Assembly (NCBI GenBank): GCA_963811335.1
Contig: CAWERB010000026.1
Location: 124,001-188,000 of the forward strand
Origin: Trebonia sp963811335
GTDB lineage: Bacteria > Actinomycetota > Actinomycetes > Streptosporangiales > Streptosporangiaceae
Reading direction: 5' to 3'
Length of the DNA: 64,000 nt
Shown piece after piece: positions 60,481 to 64,000 of this stretch (the first letter of the stretch is position 1; every line of letters begins with the position of its first letter). Under the pieces are notes generated by a model that saw only the letters and a program-made list of their open reading frames with translations, searched no databases and was not told the origin of the DNA. The position numbers and the translations under genes were made by a program.

Positions 60481-62079
60481 CGTCAGGCGAAGGCACCGAG
60501 GTCGTCGACCCGCCCGGCGCGCAGAGCACATCCGACATCCTGGTCCGCGTGGAGCACGTGGCGAAGGCGTTCGGCCCCACGCAGGCACTGCAGGGACTGC
60601 TCGTTCGAGCTGCGCGCGGGCGAGGTCCACGCCCTGGTCGGCGAGAACGGCTCGGGCAAGAGCACGCTGGTGAAGATCCTCAGCGGGGTCCACCTGCCCG
60701 ACGCGGGCCGGATCGAGGTCGCCGGGAGCCGAGGCTCAGCTGCGCAGCCCCGAGAGTCGTCAGGAGCACGGCATCGTCACCGTCTTCCAGGAGGTCCTCG
60801 TCGCCGGAGTCCCGCTCCGTCGCTGGACAACGTATGGCTCGGCGCCGACGACACCTGGCGGGCGCGGGTCCCGACCCGGGAGAAGCGGCGCCGTGCCAGG
60901 GAGGCCCTGCAGGAGCTCCTCGGCCGGCCGATCGACCTGTCCGCGGCGATGGAGGAGCTCTCGCTCAGCGACCGGCAGGCCTGCTGCATCGTCCGCGGGC
61001 CCTGCTGCGCAACCCGCGGATCCTGATCCTGGACGAGGCGACGTCCGCGCTCGACGTAGCCACCCGCGACCGGCTCTTCGCGCTGGTCTCCAGGCTCGCC
61101 GCCGACGGCGTCGGCGTCATCTTCATCACCCACCGGCTTGGACGAGATCGAGGAGATCGGCGACCGCATCACGGTCATGCGCTCCGGGTGAGACGGTCGC
61201 CAACCTCGAGCGCGCGGCAGTGGACACCGCAGCGAGCTGGTCCAGCTCATGACCGGCTCGGATGCAGCTGGAGCAAGGCGGGCCGCATCGAGGAGGCGCA
61301 CGGCCGCGTCCCGGCGCGCGGGGCGCCGGTGCTGAGCGTCCGCGGCCTGCGGCTCCGGCCCGGACGGCGAAGCCGATCGACCTCGAGGTCACGCCAGGAG
61401 AGCTCATCGGCCTGGCCGGCCTCGAGGGCCACGGCCAGAACGAGTTCCTCGAGGCGCTGTGGGGGCGGAACGTCCGATCGCGGGCGAGGTCGTCCGCCAC
61501 CTCGCCGTGGCGCGATGTCGGTCGTCCGCTCGCCGGTCCGACGCCGCGCGACTGCGACATCGCATACGTCCCGCGCGAGCGGCGCCTCGACTCCGCTGTT
61601 CAGCTGGATGACGATCCGCGAGAACTTCGCCCTGCCGACGCTCGGTGCCGACAGCCGGTTCGGCTGGCTCAGCCCGCGGTCCTCGCGCACGCGCGGCTGC
61701 GCCTCTACGTCGATCGGCTCAGGATCGTGATGGGCTCGCCCGAGGACCCGATCACGACGCTGTCGGGCGGCAACCAGCAGAAGCGTGATCCTCGCCCGCT
61801 GGCTCGCGTTCGGGCCGCGCGATCCTGCTGCTGAACGACCCGACGCGCGGCATCGACATCAACGCGAAGAACGACCTGTACGTCCTGTTCGGTGCGCTGG
61901 CCAGCGAGGGCACTGGCGGTCGTCATGCTCTCGACCGAACTCGACGAGCACGTCGAGCTGATGGACCGGGTGCTGGTGTTCAGGGAGCACGAGTTGTTCC
62001 AGCGAGTTCGACCGGAGCGAGCTGTCACGCGCGATGCGCCTGGTCGCGGCGTTCTTCGGCGAAAGACGGCGAGGACTGA
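60477..62079 (+). pseudogene. Sugar-type ABC transporter ATPase (RbsA-like, two ABC domains), many frameshifts
   Basis: Both nucleotide-binding halves are recognisable across frames. The first half has VEHVAKAFGPTQALQG, ENGSGKSTLVKILSGVHLPD, ELSLSDRQACCIVRG and RILILDEATSALDVATRDRL with FITHRL. The second has a GLAGLEGHGQNEFLEALWG block, AYVPRERRLDS, TLSGGNQQK and a LLNDPTRGIDINAKNDLY-type segment, then VVMLSTELDE. Roughly ten single-base shifts occur in 1.6 kb. The stop TGA at 62077-62079 precedes the permease ATG by one base. As a working protein it would energise monosaccharide-type uptake. Confidence 0.75.
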
Positions 62080-62080
62080 G

Positions 62081-63134
62081 ATGGCACAGACATCCGCAGT
62101 GGCTGTCCCGCCGCAGGCCGTCGCCGGGCGCGCCCGAAGACCGTCTAGCGGGCATCGGTCCGCACACTACAGCTTCGGCTCTCGCCGGCCGTGCTGTGCA
62201 TCGGGCTGCTACTCGCGAACATTGATCCACGGTGTCCGGCGGCTTCGGTCGTCACCGAGCCAGCTCGCCAATCGTCGGCACCCATGGCCATAGCCGCGCT
62301 CGCCAGCGCGCCCGCGATCATCGGCGGCGGCTTCGACATCTCGATCTCGCCGCTGATTCGTCTTCACGAACACGCGTCTTCGTCGTCTGGCTCGCCCCGC
62401 ACGGGCTCGGCGGCGCCATGGCGGTCCCGATAGTGCTGGGCATCGGGCTCGCTGGTCGGTCTGCTCAACGGCCTGCTCATCATCACGTGCTGCGGGTCCA
62501 GGCGATCGTCGTCACGCTTGCCATGTACTTCAGCGCTCCAGGGCGTGGACCTGCTCCTGGCCCCGAACCCGGTCTCGCTGGGCGAGCGCCGGGTTGGATC
62601 CAGCGATCTCGCCGGGCTCCGTCGGGCCGATACCCGGCGCGCCTGCTTGACGATCGGCGATCCCGCTGCTCATCTGGTTCGGCTTGCGAGTTCGTCCCGT
62701 TCCGGCGCCTGCTGTACGCGGTCGGGAGCGAACGACGCGACGGCTTTCTCCAGCGGCGTCAACGTCAGCTGTGGTACGGGTCGCGAGCTACGCGCTCGGC
62801 GGCCTGTTCGCCGGCTTCGGCGGCCTGGCCCTGACCGGCCTGGTGAACGCGGCCAACGCGTCCAACGCCACGGAGTACACCCTGGTGGCCATAGCGGCGC
62901 GTCGTGCTCGGCGGCACGTCGCTGGTCGGGCGGCCGCGGCGGGCTGATCGGCGCCCTTGCTTCGGCGCGTTCTCCATCTACCTGCTGCAGAACCTGCTGG
63001 CGCACGTTCGCAGATCAACCCGGCGTACCTGCAGATCGTCTACGGCGGCATCCTGATCGTCGCGGTCGTGCTCGGCGGGGCGTGGTCTCCCGGGACAGCG
63101 GCGGGCGGGCTGCCGCACCGGGCGCATGCCTTGA
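62081..63134 (+). pseudogene. RbsC-like sugar ABC permease 1, many frameshifts
   Basis: ATG at 62081 (MAQTSAVAVPPQAVAGRARR) starts immediately after the ATPase stop. The membrane segments SPMAIAALASAPAIIGGGFD, VQAIVVTLAMY, VASYALGGLFAGFGGLALTG and NPAYLQIVYGGILIVAVVLG are those of a BPD_transp_2 (RbsC/XylH) permease, but they lie in at least five frames. The end is approximate (a TGA at 63132-63134 in one frame). Confidence 0.7.
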
Positions 63135-63170
63135 TCTCGCATCGCGGCCGGAGGCGGCATCCAGTCGGCC

Positions 63171-64000
63171 GTGCTCCTCCCGGACGCACTGCTGTCGAAG
63201 CCCGAGATACGGGCGCCGGCCCACGCCGACGCGGACGAGGCCGCAGCGGGAAGGCCGGCTGGCGCAGAGCCGGGACTGCGCACGGCCTGGGGTCAAGTTC
63301 GGCGCGGCTCCAGGCCAGGTACCCGATCGACCCAGGTGGTCGCGCTCATCGCGGTGTTCATCTACGGCGCCATCACGCTGCCAGGGCTCGACTCCTGGAC
63401 CAGCATTCGCTCGATCCTCGTCCTGGCCGCCCTGGTTGGGCTCGCCTCCGGGGGCCAGACCCTCCTGATCCTGATCGGCGGCTTCGACCTGGGGGTCGCC
63501 GGGCTTCATCGTGGCCGGCGCGCTCACCGTGACCGCGCTGCGCGCCAATTACCACCTCGCCCTTCGGGGTGGCCCTGCTCCTCGCGGTGGTCGGGGCCGG
63601 CGTCCTGGGCGGGGTCGCCGGCTACATCTGTCACCGGTTCGCGATCAACCCGCTAGTGGTCACGCTGGCCATGGGCACGCTCGGCCGTCGGGATCGTGGC
63701 GGTCCAGAACGGCGGCCTGGTCGACGGGGACGCTCCCCCGTGGCTTATCCACCTGGCCGAGCCGGCCGACCAGGACCTTCGGGCTGTCCATGCCGCCGGT
63801 CATCGTCATCTGGGTCGCCGTGCATCGTCGTGTTCGCCATCGTGCTGCACCGGACGAGGCATCGGCCGCCACCTGTTCGCGACCGGCGCGAACCGCCGGG
63901 CGGCCGACTACGCCCTGATCAGCACCCGGCGCGTCTGGACCGCCACGTTCGCGTTCAGCGCGATCGCGTCGGCGCTGGTAGGCATGCTGATCGGCGGCTT
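63171..64000 (+). pseudogene. RbsC-like sugar ABC permease 2, frameshifted and cut by the window end
   Basis: From the GTG at 63171 a 60-residue cytoplasmic leader is followed by VVALIAVFIYGAITLPGLDS and LASGGQTLLILIGGFDLGVA, continuous to about 63505. Later helices (VVGAGVLGGVAGYICHRFAI, VTLAMGTL, GRHLFATGANRRAADYALIS, FAFSAIASALVGMLIGG) lie in changed frames up to the edge. The GGFDLGVAG and LFATGAN motifs are those of BPD_transp_2 permeases. Paired with permease 1. A substrate-binding protein gene is expected beyond the window. Confidence 0.7.

Overview
The window is about 70% G+C, with GTG and TTG starts, Shine-Dalgarno sites and gene families typical of soil Actinomycetes. These families include an XRE-DUF5753/DUF397 pair, GAF-ANTAR and STAS proteins, an F420-type LLM oxidoreductase, DUF1206 and DUF4389 membrane proteins, MMPL exporters, a hemerythrin-tailed P1B ATPase and LacI-type operators. 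A Streptosporangiales-like lineage is my best guess. There is no rRNA, tRNA, CRISPR array or complete insertion sequence.

Layout. 0-4.2 kb is an accessory zone: a glyoxalase remnant, the XRE/DUF397 pair with two tiny divergent genes, an Uma2-like protein, a broken YdcF gene and a HigBA-like toxin-antitoxin pair with a damaged antitoxin. 4.6-12 kb holds an amine oxidase, STAS and GAF-ANTAR regulators, a DUF1206 protein, a PAP2-diacylglycerol kinase fusion and a NarL-type two-component system. 12-17.7 kb holds aldehyde dehydrogenase plus Lrp regulator, NAD kinase, a P-loop kinase, an FAH-family hydrolase and an M50B-like membrane protein. 17.8-25.5 kb holds a P1B ATPase with hemerythrin tail, an MMPL/DUF4389 operon and a 629-residue Cys-rich secreted protein.

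25.6-35.9 kb is a galactoside module: GH42 beta-galactosidase and a LacI regulator diverging around an operator, GH36 alpha-galactosidase, a lipoprotein, then SDR, galactonate dehydratase-like and sugar-acid kinase genes that resemble a De Ley-Doudoroff route. 36.2-40.8 kb is a three-gene specialised-metabolism cassette (acyl-CoA-dehydrogenase-like, prolyl-AMP-ligase-like, cobalamin radical SAM methyltransferase) that looks like methylpyrrole-carboxylate biosynthesis. 40.8-42.6 kb is a divergent Hsp20/Acg pair. Together with the flavin/PPOX gene at 49.6 kb it carries DosR/DevR-like boxes, so a small hypoxia/dormancy regulon is likely. 42.7-46.1 kb is an ABC exporter operon ending in its own TetR gene. 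46.3-56.4 kb holds a second MMPL gene, a LysM hydrolase, an MBL protein, AMP nucleosidase, minisatellites and an orphan AceE-like enzyme. 56.5-64 kb is a catabolic region (paired EthD-like genes, GntR, cyclase, LLM oxidoreductase, sugar-type ABC transporter) with a recurring TATACGAT motif.

A striking property of the window is the number of conserved genes interrupted by single-base indels: YdcF, the antitoxin, PAP2-DAGK, sensor kinase, GH42, GH36, acyl-CoA dehydrogenase, adenylation enzyme, and almost everything after 58.3 kb. Even core metabolic genes are hit and the density climbs towards the right end, so uncorrected sequence error at a contig end is at least as likely as real gene decay. 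Broken genes below are reported over their reconstructed extent.
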